Shown one piece after another: positions 21,393 through 32,611 of a DNA stretch of 64,000 nucleotides. Each line of letters opens with the position of its first letter. The stretch's first letter is position 1. The position numbers were made by a program, and so were the translations under genes. The stretch is from Hemerocallis citrina (Eukaryota; Streptophyta; Magnoliopsida; Asparagales; Asphodelaceae): positions 208,431,384-208,495,383 of the forward strand of contig CM030364.1 of NCBI GenBank assembly GCA_017893485.1. Reading direction: 5' to 3'. The notes beneath the pieces are model-generated. The model was not told the origin of the DNA. It searched no databases and saw only the letters and a list, made by a program, of their open reading frames with translations.

Positions 21393-22899
21393 TCCCTAGT
21401 CTCTTGTTATTCTTAATGTCGTAGAGCGATGGGGCACTTTCATTAACGCCTCGTTTTTGATTTCCAGGTCCCTCCTGCTATTACTAAAGCATGTTTTAAG
21501 GCTCCTTCCTTAATTTATCATTTCCTTTGTTTTATGATGATTGCTTCTTCCAACCATTCTATGTTCTCTTTTCATTATCCTAGCTGCATCTTCTCGATTT
21601 ATCAATATTTAGGGGTTCATTCATGTCTCAATCATCTTCTGATGGAGGTTAGGCATATCCTTCATTCTTTCTCCTTCAAGTTTTCACCGATTCTGGGTGA
21701 CTCTTCTTTTTCCCGTTATTCCTATCATACTAGTTCCATCCCAATATCATCTTCAGGTTCTTCCAGTTTCCTCTTATCCTCTTCTTTCCTTTTCAAAGAC
21801 GTGGCTAGTATGTCTGACCTTGTTGTCACTTCGTTCCCATTGGTGGAGGTCATCCCCCCCCCCCCCCCCGCTAAGCGTAAATACCATAAGAAACTCTATA
21901 ATAATTTGCAGATTCGCGTGAGTGCCCGTATTTTAGCTAAGAAAGCAGCTTCAGTGTTGCCTCCTCATCTTCGGCACAGCTGATTTTTTGCATTCTTTTG
22001 TCTTCCTCTGAGTTGGCAGTCTGGTTAGTCGTTTCCGTGCTGATAGTGTCTTCTTGGGCTGCTGGGTCTGTTTCTTCTCGTTTAGCCATTTCATTAGCTA
22101 TTTTGTGGTGTGCCTTCTCTCCTCCTATCTTCTTATTCTGTGTATGCATATACGTGTATGTATGCATACACTATTTCCTTAGCTATTTAGTGGTGTGCTT
22201 TGTTTCCTCCTATCTTCTTTTATTGTGTTGATTTCTTTTCTGTGTTGTATGTTTCTTCTTTTACTGTGCATGTTTCTTTTTTCATCGATGAGTTTCCCAC
22301 AGAGAGTGTGTCTTTCTCTCCTCCTATCTTCTTATTATTTGTTTCTTTCTTCTATACGCTGGTTATTTTCTTCTCTTTTATTCGAGGTTTCTCCCTTTTA
22401 ATGACACTCTCTATTTGCTACATTGTTTCGATTCTCTTGCATTTTCTCTCTTTTCTTTTCAGTGCAGGTTGTGCATTGCGACTGCGAGTGTGTGTTGCCT
22501 CCTGTCACTTGGTTCTATCGACAATTTTCGCTCATGTCATCGAGGATTGTTTGCTCCTTTGGTTGCTTTGTTTGCCTGGCTGTTTGCTCTGTCACCTTCT
22601 CGGTGTAGTTCTTCATTTGGATCGCAGATCTCTTATTAGCGTGCGACTCTGCCATTTTTTTGTTTTCATTTTTGTAATTTTCTTTCTGTTTTCAGCTTGT
22701 AAACTTCTTGTATTTATTTCTGTATCTCAACTGTTTTTATATATTTAATTGATGGCTGGAGCCGTTTGGCTCTATCCGGAATATAAAAAAAAAACAGGCA
22801 TTTGTCATATATATTTTTCTTAAACGCAATATGAATGCTGATCGGTTTGCTTGGAGTGGCATTGGCCACATAGCACGTAGAGTAGAGTTTGAACTCTAG

Positions 22900-24068
22900 T
22901 TACTCAGCTTGATATGAAACTTCGAGGACTAGTTAAGTTAGATGCTAGGGGTTCCGATTTTTGTCGTACTAGGCCACTTTTGAAAAATATTTGCGATTAT
23001 GAGTCAGTTTCGAAACTATTAGCGCTCGTCGGCTACTTGGTGCCACGTTAGCAGCGGCCGCTATTCTCATTAGCGGTTTGTTCCATTTAGATGTCGCTAA
23101 TGCAAATATCTATTTTTAAAAAAATTGAATTTTTTTTACTGGCGTTATTCCTATTAGCGACCAAAGCATATATAAAGTCGGAATTAGCGACCTTCAATAA
23201 ACTGTATTCCAACACTTAGTAAAATTGCTCTCTAGATTTTACTATCAATTTATTTTTGAAATTGAGGTCACTATTCGGAATAGCGACAACATTAGTTGTA
23301 CAAAGGTCGCTATTCAGAATAGAGGTCTTTATTGTACTAAGGTCGCTATTCCGAATAAAGGTCTTAGTAATTATGTGACTATTTTAAAAATTTTACAAAG
23401 AATAAGGAGATTGAGTTTCCTACTGAGGTCGTTATTGCGAATAGCGACAAAAGTATACTAAGGTCGTTATTCCCAATAACGACCTTAGTTGAATGATTAT
23501 TTTACAAATCTTACAAAAGCAAGCTAAATTTAGTCTTTTACTGAGGTCGTTATTCGGACAAGCGACCTCAGTTTTAAATTTTTTTCCCAAGAGAGCAAAA
23601 GTTATCTAAAAAACGATAAGTGTCTCAATACATTCATTTGAGGTCGCTACTCATATATACTTCGGTCGCTAGTGGGAATAGCGATAGAAAACAAAAAAAT
23701 TCAAATATTTTAAAACATAAACCGTTATTCCTATTAGCGACTTTCAAAGTGAGAAGGCCGCTAATGAGAATAGCGACCGCTGCTGACGTGGCACCAAGTA
23801 GCCCACGAGTGCTAATAGTTTTGAAAATGATCCATAATCGCAAAGATTTTCAAAAAGTAGCCTAGTACGGCAAAAAAGTCAGGGGTTCCGGACCTTTCGG
23901 TGTACTCTTATAGGAGGGAGTATTTTGTTTTAGTTGATGTAAGTTTTTTCTAACTGTAAAGCCACAATACCGTTTTAACATGTGAGTTAATTATGTTCAT
24001 AATTGGGCCATGACTAGTATTTGCAACCACTCCTTGGTGGACCTGAGGGACTTGAATGCAGTTAGAAT
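22900..24068 (-). pseudogene. Decayed last exon of an unidentified gene, split by a foldback element
   Basis: This segment is homologous to 50744-50945. Both have a TTTCTGCTTGCA-type acceptor. The similarity runs through the exon to a stop at the same place: LEVSYQAE-stop here, LEVPYRAK-stop in the paralogue. Here the frame is broken and a 925-bp foldback element (22956-23880) sits about 50 bp before the stop. Upstream on the minus strand the presumed intron is filled by the Tat element, and a probable first exon is at 46810-47079. I do not recognise the protein family. A second frame (FKSLRSTKEWLQILV) is also open, so the true frame is uncertain. Confidence 0.5.
22956..23880. mobile_element. 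Foldback (MULE-like) element with exact target duplication
   Basis: A perfect 9-bp duplication AGGGGTTCC (22947-22955 and 23881-23889) flanks a 925-bp inverted repeat. The ends are GATTTTTGTCGTACTAGGCC and, reverse-complemented, GACTTTTTTGCCGTACTAGG. The arms are built from repeats of GGTCGCTATTCCGAATAGCGACC-type palindromes. The outer arm (GGCCACTTTTGAAAA) resembles the other two MULE-type elements. No protein is encoded. Confidence 0.9.
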
Positions 24069-24180
24069 CTTGCAAGCAGAAACAATTATCGCACTGGGTT
24101 TTACTTGGGTATACACTTTCTAATGAGAATGAGAAGTTGAGAGGCCCTTCTTGATATGGTAAAATTAAGAAAATCCTAGC

Positions 24181-25978
24181 TGATGCAGTTTATTTTTGGG
24201 GTGTGGCTACAACAGGTGTGAGTTCTTGTAATTTGTATAGGGGAAGTCCCGACGCGGTACTGGCCCTGGTCCGACCCCGAGTAGCGGGAGCTGGCTCGGA
24301 AGTAGGAGCGGTGAGGTAGGGACCGGGTGCTCGGCTCGGATCTGGGGGCTCGGCTCGGTCCTGGGTACCTGCAAACTGCCTAGAAATACCGGGAGAAGTT
24401 CCGGCGACAGGTCCTCCGACGATCTAGCCAGTTACTCGAAAAAGTAACAGTGGTTAGTGATGGAACTGAAATGAATCCCAGGACTACGGATTGGTGTGCG
24501 TATCGATCGTTAAAGATAAACAGATTGCTTAATTGTGATCTAACCCTATACAGCGGAAACTAGGGTTCACAAATTATACCTGCGGTGAGAAGAAGACGAC
24601 AGCGACCCCAAGATCTTCTGCACGTATTCCTTCCTCGGGTTGGACGTCGTGTGGGCGACGATCTCCCAACCTTTCTTCTCTTCTTGGCTGACCTCTCTTT
24701 CTCCCCTTTCGTGAATCACGAGTTTTGAGAAAAATCTTATATTTCAGATTGTCAATGACGGCCAGAGAAATAGAGGATATATATAAGGCTACGGCAGGGA
24801 CCATGAGGAGAAATTAGGGTTAGGTCTCCTAACGGATCTGGGTATCCCGTGTTCAGCCCGAACACACAACCCAGGCCCATTAACAATAGCTCCAGCCCGA
24901 ACACACAACCCAGGCCCATTAACAATAGCTCGGTCCACTAAGGAGCTATTGTTGCACTACCTTCCTAATCCCAAATTATATTTATGGGCTCCTTTTATTA
25001 TATGCTCGTTCAACTCCCCATGTTAAGATATCGAATGTCCGTCGATCAAATTAAGTTACTGATAACTACATTGATCAATATCTTTTATCCTTAAGTAGTA
25101 CCACTCAACTTTATTTGTCATGTCGGATGTAATCCACCTGCAGGGTTTACATGACAATCCTTATGAGCTCCTTAAGGGGACATCATCAACCCGACGTATC
25201 GGGACATGGATTCCTTTTACAATCAACAGCCCATCATACATACAATGCTATTACCCAATTCATAGAGGTTGTTGATCCATAATGAATCTCACTCTTTTAT
25301 GAGTCAAAGTAATGCACACTACATATACATGTCTGTTATTATATCTGGATTAAGAGCATAAGCATCCATAATAACAGAGGTGTTTGTTCTCTTTTGTAGT
25401 CAGTACAAAGAGAACAACCTCAAGTGGTCCTGTTCAATACACACAAAGTGTACTAGTGTAAACCATAGTCAAGACAGACTAATACCAGATTACACTACAA
25501 CCTTTCCAATGGATTGTCCAAGTCCGTCTAGGTTGTGAACTTATTTATATATTCCATAGGGAACTGGTAATATGATCTTCTGTGTGTCACCTCACACCAT
25601 ATTATCAACCTTATAGAATATCAGACACTTGCATTAATATTATAATAAACACAATATGCAAACATATGCCCATATGATTCTCATTCAAAAAAATAAGGAA
25701 ATAAAGTTAATACAAAAGTGATGCTTTCAGTATATAACCCTAACAGTTAGGGTTCAGGGGTAGAAAGTTTGATTACCTTTGAATAAAGGAGGGGGTCTGG
25801 TATTTATAGGCAGAGGAAACGGGTCTGAGATCCTGCTGGGCCGGGTCGGACCCGTTTTCTCATGGGCCTGAAGTGGAAAAAGGCCCATCCGGTTCTGGGC
25901 TGATCTGATGATCAGGAAGGAGCAGGTTTTCAAGAGATCTGACGGCCCGGGAGGGGCCACGTCATCTGACCCATATCA
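24181..25978 (-). repeat. 3' LTR of the Tat element (left copy), interrupted
   Basis: This is homologous to 46200-46723, with a 1288-bp solo LTR and its 5-bp duplication inserted. Relative to the right LTR it lacks a 20-base segment near 24340. Confidence 0.9.
24458..25745. repeat. Solo LTR nested in the Tat LTR
   Basis: The unit starts TGATGGAACTG and ends CCCTAACA, with the duplication GTTAG on both sides (24453-24457 and 25746-25750). The intact right Tat LTR shows the empty site. There is no internal region, so it is a solo LTR left by LTR-LTR recombination. A copia-type origin is plausible but not proven. It contains a perfect 39-bp tandem duplication (24854-24892 and 24893-24931). Confidence 0.85.
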
Positions 25979-26124
25979 GGAGCCCCCCACTCTTGGAGGG
26001 GTGCGCCGTGTAGGAGTGATTTGCCTCTGTAGAAAGACCGAAGCGGTGGGTATAGCAAAAATATGGTTCGTATCTTCCTGAAGAGGTCAGCGGGGTAGGA
26101 TGAGGAGGATACCTTTGAAAGTAT

Positions 26125-26849
26125 GAGGGGCATCGAGAGCCGAAGAGTAGCGGGTCGCCTCGCCGAGCGTCGAGGGTCGGGAGACGAGCCCGCCTGCTTG
26201 TGGTGACGGCTAGAAGTGGCTCGAGGTTACCACTAAGCGTCGAGCCCCCGTGCTTGTTGAAGAAACCAATGGGGGCATCGAGAGCCAAAGAGTAGGGGGT
26301 TGCTGAGCCGAGCGTCGAGGGTCGGGAGACGAGCCCCTTTGGTTGTGGTGAAGGCTAGGGGCGGCTCGAGGTTACCACCGAGCGCCAGGCTCCCATGCTT
26401 GTTGGAAAAGCTATGGGGGCATTGAGAGCCGAAGAGCAGGGGGTCGCTTAGCCGAGCATCGAGGGTCGAGAGATGAGCCCCCCTGCTTGTGGTGACGGCT
26501 AGAGGTGGCTCGAGATTACCACCGAGCGCCGAGCCCCTATGCTTGTTGGAAAAGCTATGGGGGCATCGAGAGCCGAAGAGTAGGGGGTCACTGAGCCGAG
26601 CGTTGAGGGTCGGGAGACAATCCTCCCTGCTTGCGGTGAAGGCTAGGGGTGGCTCGAGGTTACCACCGAGCGCCGAACCCCTATGCTTATTGGAAAAGCT
26701 ATGGGGCCGTCGAGAGCCGAAGAGTAGGGGGTCGCCTCGCCGAGCGTCGAGGATCGGGAGACGGGCCCCCCTGCTTGCGGTGAAGTCTAGGGGTGGCTCG
26801 AGGTCACCACCGAGCGCCGAGCCCCCGTGCTTGTTGGAAAAGCTATGGG
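26125..26849 (+). repeat. Minisatellite A of the Tat element (about 145-bp units)
   Basis: About five copies have a period of 140-148 bp. Each contains GAGAGCCGAAGAGTAGGGGG, a GGCTCGAGGTTACCACCGAG core and GCTTGTTGGAAAAGCTATGG. The array resumes at 30403 after the solo LTR. Several long ORFs cross it only because the unit lacks stops. Confidence 0.9.
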
Positions 26850-26854
26850 GGCGT

Positions 26855-29800
26855 TGTAATCCCTGTTTTTCATTTTTGTGTATTTTTTAGTGTATTTTCT
26901 CCTTGTATTTGATTCCGTTGTATCTCTTTTGGACTGTATATTGAATTTTATTTTCAATATATATTCATTTTATTATTCTTTTCTTCTTTTATTGGAATTC
27001 TTGATTCTTTGTTTGTCTCTTGTTTCATTCCTTTTGATCGAGCCGTTATTTTGATCCTCTCTATTTTATTGTTCATATCCTATTATTTTTATTATTTTTC
27101 TATTACTTCGTTCATTTGCTCTATCTTGATTTTTGGATCTATTCATACCCATTTAGACTCCTAAATCCAATACCCCATTTTAATTCTATTCTAATTCAAT
27201 CCTATACTCCAATATCCATACCCATTTAACTAATACACTACACCATACCCTGTTTAATATCCACTAAACTATATATACCCAACCCTATAACTACCTACCC
27301 TGTTCTTTAAGCCCACACACGAAAACCACCCCCCCCACTACCTACCCGACCCGTTACACCCTATACTATTGTGCCGCCTTCTCCCTCCCTTAACCCTAAA
27401 CTACTCCTAACCCAACTATTTAATCCCATGCAACCACTGATTTTCTCCCTTTCTCTTCGTGAAACTCTAGCCGCCAGTGCTACCTCCCGCTCTCTCCCTA
27501 CCTTCTTTCCATCCCGATCGTCAGCCCCCTGTGCTCACCTTCGTCTTTCCGACCTCCCTCTCATCCCGATGCCCTGCACCTTGTTGTCTCCCACAGCAGC
27601 AGCGTTGCGACATCCCTCCGGCGCCGTCCCGTGGTCCCTCTACTCATCGCTTGGCCAGCAAGCCAGCACCGAAGTGTCGCTGTCGTCGCCATCCCCGCAG
27701 TCTCGAGCTCTCCCTCGTGTGGTTCCAACTCCCTCTCACCCTCTCTTGCTGTGAGTGTTGTGGTGGGTGGATCCGTGTGATTGTTTTGGCTCGTGGACTT
27801 GCTCGTTATTGTGTTCGTGTTTCGCTCGTGGTTCGTGGGTTTTGCTAGTTTTTGGCTCGTGTGTTCGTTGCCCGGGAATCTGTTCCCGTTATTCTTGCTT
27901 GGAGTCATTTTCGTCTTCGGTTAAGGCAAGTAACTTGTATTAAATTTCTTTGCAAATACAAGTACTAAATACCGCATGTAGTGTAGTTGGCTTCTAGAGA
28001 CAATTTGTGTGTGAATTCCCTTATTGATATTGTCTCTATAGTGATAATTTGATCATAGTTGCCTCACGACATATATGATATAACTAAGGATTGACCACAT
28101 CTTGTTGCATACATGCGTGTTATTTATATGTTATCTTGTGCTCGTTCGTGTTATTCGTTGTAGACTTGTTGTGGACTTGTGAAATACCCTATAACATGTT
28201 GCTTGGACATCTAGTATACTCTATCTTATGTTTGGTTGTGTTTTGGATGAGTTCTTGTGAACCAGTGGATTTTGTGCATATGCGATATTTTCAGTTTTGC
28301 TGACTTTTTCGTTTTAATCAGTACTTTAGACCCTATTAAGGTCAGTATTTGAAAATATTTTATGAACATAATTTGTAGAGAATTCTGTCTATTTTCCAAC
28401 CCTTTTGACGGATCTCAGTTTCGATTTACGGTTTGTGAGTTATGTCTATTTTACTATAGTGGTGTCGAAAGATTTCCAGATTTTGTTTTCTATGAATTCC
28501 GAAAAGTATTTTTTTTTTATTCTTTTATTAAAATTATTATTTTGATCTGAAATTTTGCTCAGTACTTCTAGACTTGATTGGGGTTTACCCAGAATTTTGG
28601 TGGATTTATTTGAGATGTTTTACAAACATTTTCATGTTTGCAAATAAAGATTTTACATGCAGAATTTTACTACTGTTCAGTAAAGAACTTGATTTTCGAC
28701 CTATTTCTACTTGCTGTTTCTAAATTATTTCTGAATATGAAAGTTAGCCTACTGTATCTATTTTATTATCCTTTTGGTGGATTTGGATTTGGATTTATGG
28801 TTTGTGAGATATTACAGTTTTCGTATTGCAGTGTTTGTGATTTCAGATTTGCAAAACTGTTGTGTCTTGATGTTTTTTTATTTTACTTGAATACTATAAT
28901 TTTATTGGAAAATTATGAAACTTTAATTTTTGTTACTATACATGAGGGGAATACCCCAGATTTTTCGTGGATTTATTTATTGAGTTTTCATGCTGTTTTC
29001 CTGACTTTGAATCTGATCTTCTGATTTCTGGCTGAACGTATTTTTTTGATCCAAATCAGTTTTGAGTTGTGATTTTTTGAAATACTACATGACTTATATA
29101 TGTTTGCTGGATTCGGCCAGGAGTCTATTTTCTAGACCTTTTGGCGGATTCAGGTTTGCATGTTTGTAACAACGGGAATCTCAGTTTTACTGCAGTATGG
29201 TCTTTCTGTCCTGAACAAGAAATTTGGTTATTTTATCCTTTTATGTGTTATCTTTCACCTGTACATATTTATCTTGCAACTTGAACTTGTTACATGATCA
29301 TGCCATGATATTCTTGCTATGTTTGGTTCTTGCACATGCTTGTTTGAGACTAATAATAATAAATCACCAAGACGGGATTTTAAGGGAATGATCTAATAGT
29401 GGATAATTCAGAATCGTGTACTCGGAAGGGGATCCACTGATCCTACGTGATTACTTAATACATGATACTTGACACGTGATTACTTGACACTTGCACGCAA
29501 GACACGTGATTACTTGCCACTTGCACAACTTGACACGTGATACATGATACTTGGAGCTTGGAGCTCGATTACTTAATACTTGTTCCTGAGTACACTGCCC
29601 TATATGGTCTACTATGAAATCTAAAGCAAAACTATTTGATGTAGCAACCATGTAGTAAAAACCGGGATGCATGAAGTGCTACCTAGATAGTAATAACTAC
29701 AAGACTTGATACATGATACTTGAACATGATACATGCTTACTTGAACTTGACTACATGATACCTGATACTTGATACTTGACACTTGCTACATATTTATAAG

Positions 29801-30402
29801 ATACTTGATACTTGTTATTTGTTTACATGATACTTGTTTACTTGACACTTGAAACATGCTACTTATACTTGTTCACCTTACCATGCTAGTTGTTATATTT
29901 TATTATCATGCCTATTCCATGCTATTTGTTTAGTTTTTCCATGTACTTGTATCCTGCACTACAAGCAGCCCGTAACTTGCATTAACGGAAGTTTATTTTT
30001 TTTTCTATTCCTGCAATTGTTAAATTGCAGATTTTGGAGAACATGTACCAGATGATGTTGGTGATATGAAATATTAGTGCTGGATTTTGCTATTATTATT
30101 CTTGTTGCTTGTTTTGAACAATTGTATCTTGTACTTGGATTTATTTGTATTGGGGCAATGTGACCCAGGATATTGACTTATTCAGATCTGGATTATTTGA
30201 GAATAATAGATTTTGGTTTCAAGTATTCTTGTTGGTTTTGACTCATATATGCATGCTTGGTTGATTCTTTTGCTTCCGACTCTGATTATTCTTGTGAAAC
30301 ATTGTAAAGACTCTTGAACAGCTTATGGATGATGAAAATCATTCGTTGGGCTTAGTCACGTATCCGTATTCCGTATTCTCTTTTGGGAAGCGGGGCGTGA
30401 CA
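26855..30402. repeat. Large solo LTR (3.5 kb), Ty3/gypsy type
   Basis: The unit starts TGTAATCCCTG and ends GGGGCGTGACA. A 5-bp duplication GGCGT lies at 26850-26854 and 30403-30407, splitting minisatellite A. The two ends do not repeat each other and no gag-pol is present, so this is one long LTR. Length and termini fit the Tekay/Del group, an assignment made from general form only. The left third (27300-27900) is CT-rich and 29450-29850 is rich in TACTTGA and ACACGTGAT repeats. Confidence 0.8.
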
Positions 30403-30520
30403 GGCGTCGAGAGCCGAAGAGTAGGGGGTCACTGAGCAGAGCGTCGAGGGTCGGGAGACGAGCCCCCTACTTGCAGTGAAAGCTAGGGGTGGCTCGAGGT
30501 TACCACCGAGCGTCGAGCCC

Positions 30521-31855
30521 TAAGACTTGTTGGAAAGGCCTTTGTATGGCTCGAGGTTACAACCGAGCTCCGACCCCCAAAACTTCTACGAAAAGTCTTG
30601 GTGTGTCTCGAGGTTATCACCGAGCGCCGAGCCCCTAAGACTTATTGGAAAAGTCTTGGTATGGCTCGAGGTCTCAACCGAGCACCGATCCCCAGGATTT
30701 GTTGGAAAAGCTCTGGTTTGGCTCGAGGTTACAACCGAGAGCCGAGCACCAGGACTTGTTGAAAAGTTCTGGTGTGGCTCGAGGTCACCATCGAGCGCCG
30801 AGCCCCAATTCTTGTTGAAAAAGCCTTGGTGTGGCTCGAGGTTACAACCGAGCTTCGACCCCCAAAACTTGTAAGAAAAAGTCTTGGTGTGGCTCGAGGT
30901 TATTACCGAGCGCCAAGCCCCCAAGACTCGTTGGAAAAGACTTGGTATGGCTTGAGGTCACAACAGAGTGCCGAGCCCCAGGATTTTTTTGGAAAAACCT
31001 TGGTGTGGCTCTAGGTTACAACCGAGCGCCGAGCTCCCAGACTTGTTGGAAAAGTTCTGGTGTGGCTCGAGGTTACAACCGAGCACCGAGCCCCAAGACT
31101 TGTTGGAAAAGCCTTGGTATGGCTCGAGGTCACAACCGGACACCGAGCCCTAGGACTTGTTGGAAAAGCCTTAGTGTGGCTCGAGGTTACAACCGAGCAT
31201 CGAGCTCCCAGACTTGTTGGAAAAGCCTTGGTATGGCTCGAGGTCACAACCGAGCGCCGAGCCCTAAGACTTGTTGGAAAAGTTCTGGCGTGGCTCGAGG
31301 TTACAACAGAGTGCCGAGCCCCAGGACTTGTTGGAAAAGCCCTGGTGTGGCTCAAGGTTACAATCGAGAGCTGAGGTTGGAAAAGTTCTGGTGTGGCTTG
31401 AGGTTACAACCGAGTGCCGAGCCCCAAGACTTGTTGGAAAAGCCTTGGTATGGCTCGAGGTCACAACCGAGCGCCGAGCCCCAGGACTTGTTGGAAAAGT
31501 TCTGGTGTGTCTCAAGGTTACAACCAAGCATCGAGCTCCCAGACTTGTTGGAAAAGTTCTGGTGTGGCTCGAGGTTACAACCAAGCGCCGAGCCCCAAGA
31601 CTTGTTGGAAAAGTTTTGGTATGGCTCGAGGTCAAAACCGAGCGCCGAGCCCCAGGACTTGTTGGAAAAGTTCTGGTGTGGCTCGAGGTTACAACCGAGC
31701 ACCGAGCCCTAAGACTTGTTGGAAAAGCCTTGGTGTGGCTCGAGGTCACAATCGAGCGTCGAGCTCCAGGACATGTTGGAAAAGTTCTGGTGTGGCTTGA
31801 GATCACTACCGAGCCCCGAGCCCCAAGACTTGTTGGAAAAGCCTTGGTATGAGGG
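30521..31855 (+). repeat. Minisatellite B of the Tat element (about 58-bp units)
   Basis: There are about 22 copies of a unit containing GACTTGTTGGAAAAG, TTCTGGTGTGGCTCGAGG and TTACAACCGAGCGCCGAGCC. The GGCTCG and CGAGCC parts of each unit are complementary, so each unit can form a hairpin. ORFs in several frames on both strands run through the array and are not genes. Confidence 0.92.
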
Positions 31856-32025
31856 GCTTAGCCTGTTTCCCTTGTCGTGGGAGGAAGGATGAGCGACGAG
31901 CTGTTGCACCAGCTGACAAGACCGAGGGTAAAACTGGAATTTGATATGTCAGTTTGACGTCATGGGTGTGAAAATCGAGGCTTCTGAGATCCTAGTGGTC
32001 GTTAGATCATGAGGATCAAGATTGG

Positions 32026-32611
32026 ATGGTCAGGATTCTTTTGCGGAATTCGAGGAGTCTTTCCCCTCCTATAAGTCCCCCCTTCATTTCTTCCCTTCTG
32101 CCCCCGTTGTCAACTTCGTCTCCGGAGAGGAAACCTCGCCCCTGTAGGAGGAAGATAAAGTGGATCCGGCCGGACGGGATCGGAAAAGGGCTTGAGGTTC
32201 CTGCCCCTTCCAATAGGAACCCTGGGTCGATCAGGATGTACCCTGAAGATGTTGAGGAACTTGTCTAAATTTTTTTTTGGGGGGGGGGGGGGGAGCACGC
32301 CTCTGATCGGACAATGATAAAGATGGACAGCGTCCAATGTGCGTTGAGGGCGGACTACCTGCTGATATCAAGGGTAGCTTACTTCATCCCTCGGGAGTTT
32401 GAGCTACTCATTCCGAGCCCTTCGTCCGACTACTGAGTTGGAGAAGAGTTTCTGCATGTTTTCCGAGGATGCATTTATCTTGGGACTGAGGTTGCCGCTG
32501 CACCCATTTATCAAGAGGGTGTTTAGGTGGGGGAGCTGAGTCCGATGCAGTATGGGCCCAACTCGTGGAAGCACCTAGTCTGTTTTATCCTAAAGTACCA
32601 GGAGAAGGAGG
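32026..32611 (+). pseudogene. Antisense extra gene of the Tat element, 5' part
   Basis: A TATAAG box at 32070-32075 precedes an open segment to 32268 that ends MYPEDVEELV. After a poly-G run (32279-32293), the sequence resumes with MIKMDSVQCALRADYL. It contains FILGLRLPLHPFIKRVF and, in a shifted frame, MQYGPNSWKHLVCF. These motifs match the plant family annotated as putative gypsy-type transposon protein (PF04195). This gene is encoded opposite to gag-pol in many Tat/Ogre elements, and its function is unknown. Frameshifts and stops are present. The hAT element at 32612 interrupts it, and the coding sequence resumes exactly at 36105. Confidence 0.65.

Larger units (their letters stand above)
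19314..22794 (+). mobile_element. LINE (L1-like) remnant or non-autonomous derivative
   Basis: The element is flanked by a 13-bp duplication GCATTTGTCATAT (19301-19313 and 22798-22810). It ends on the plus strand with a short A tail (22784-22794) after TCTATCCGGAATAT. It has a long pyrimidine-rich leader and an ORF1-like gene with CCHC knuckles. Endonuclease and reverse transcriptase sequences are not seen, so it cannot move alone. A 16-base C run lies at 21854-21869. Confidence 0.8.

Noticed and set aside
21534..22748. Plus-strand ORFs with many Phe, Leu and Ser residues in the LINE 3' part
   Set aside because: T-rich sequence keeps frames open and gives membrane-like translations. No reverse transcriptase or endonuclease motif is present.
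26489..26890. ORF of 133 codons in the 145-bp array
   Set aside because: It is a repeat-driven frame without stops, with three near-identical segments of the minisatellite unit and no family resemblance.
27371..27908. Several ORFs rich in Ser, Pro and Leu inside the large solo LTR
   Set aside because: The compositional bias of a CT-rich LTR leader keeps several frames open on both strands at once. No protein family is recognised.
30527..31855. Long overlapping ORFs on both strands in the minisatellite region
   Set aside because: They follow the 58-bp repeat unit and read the same repeat in several frames. There is no domain, and the region is the non-coding 3' part of a Tat element.
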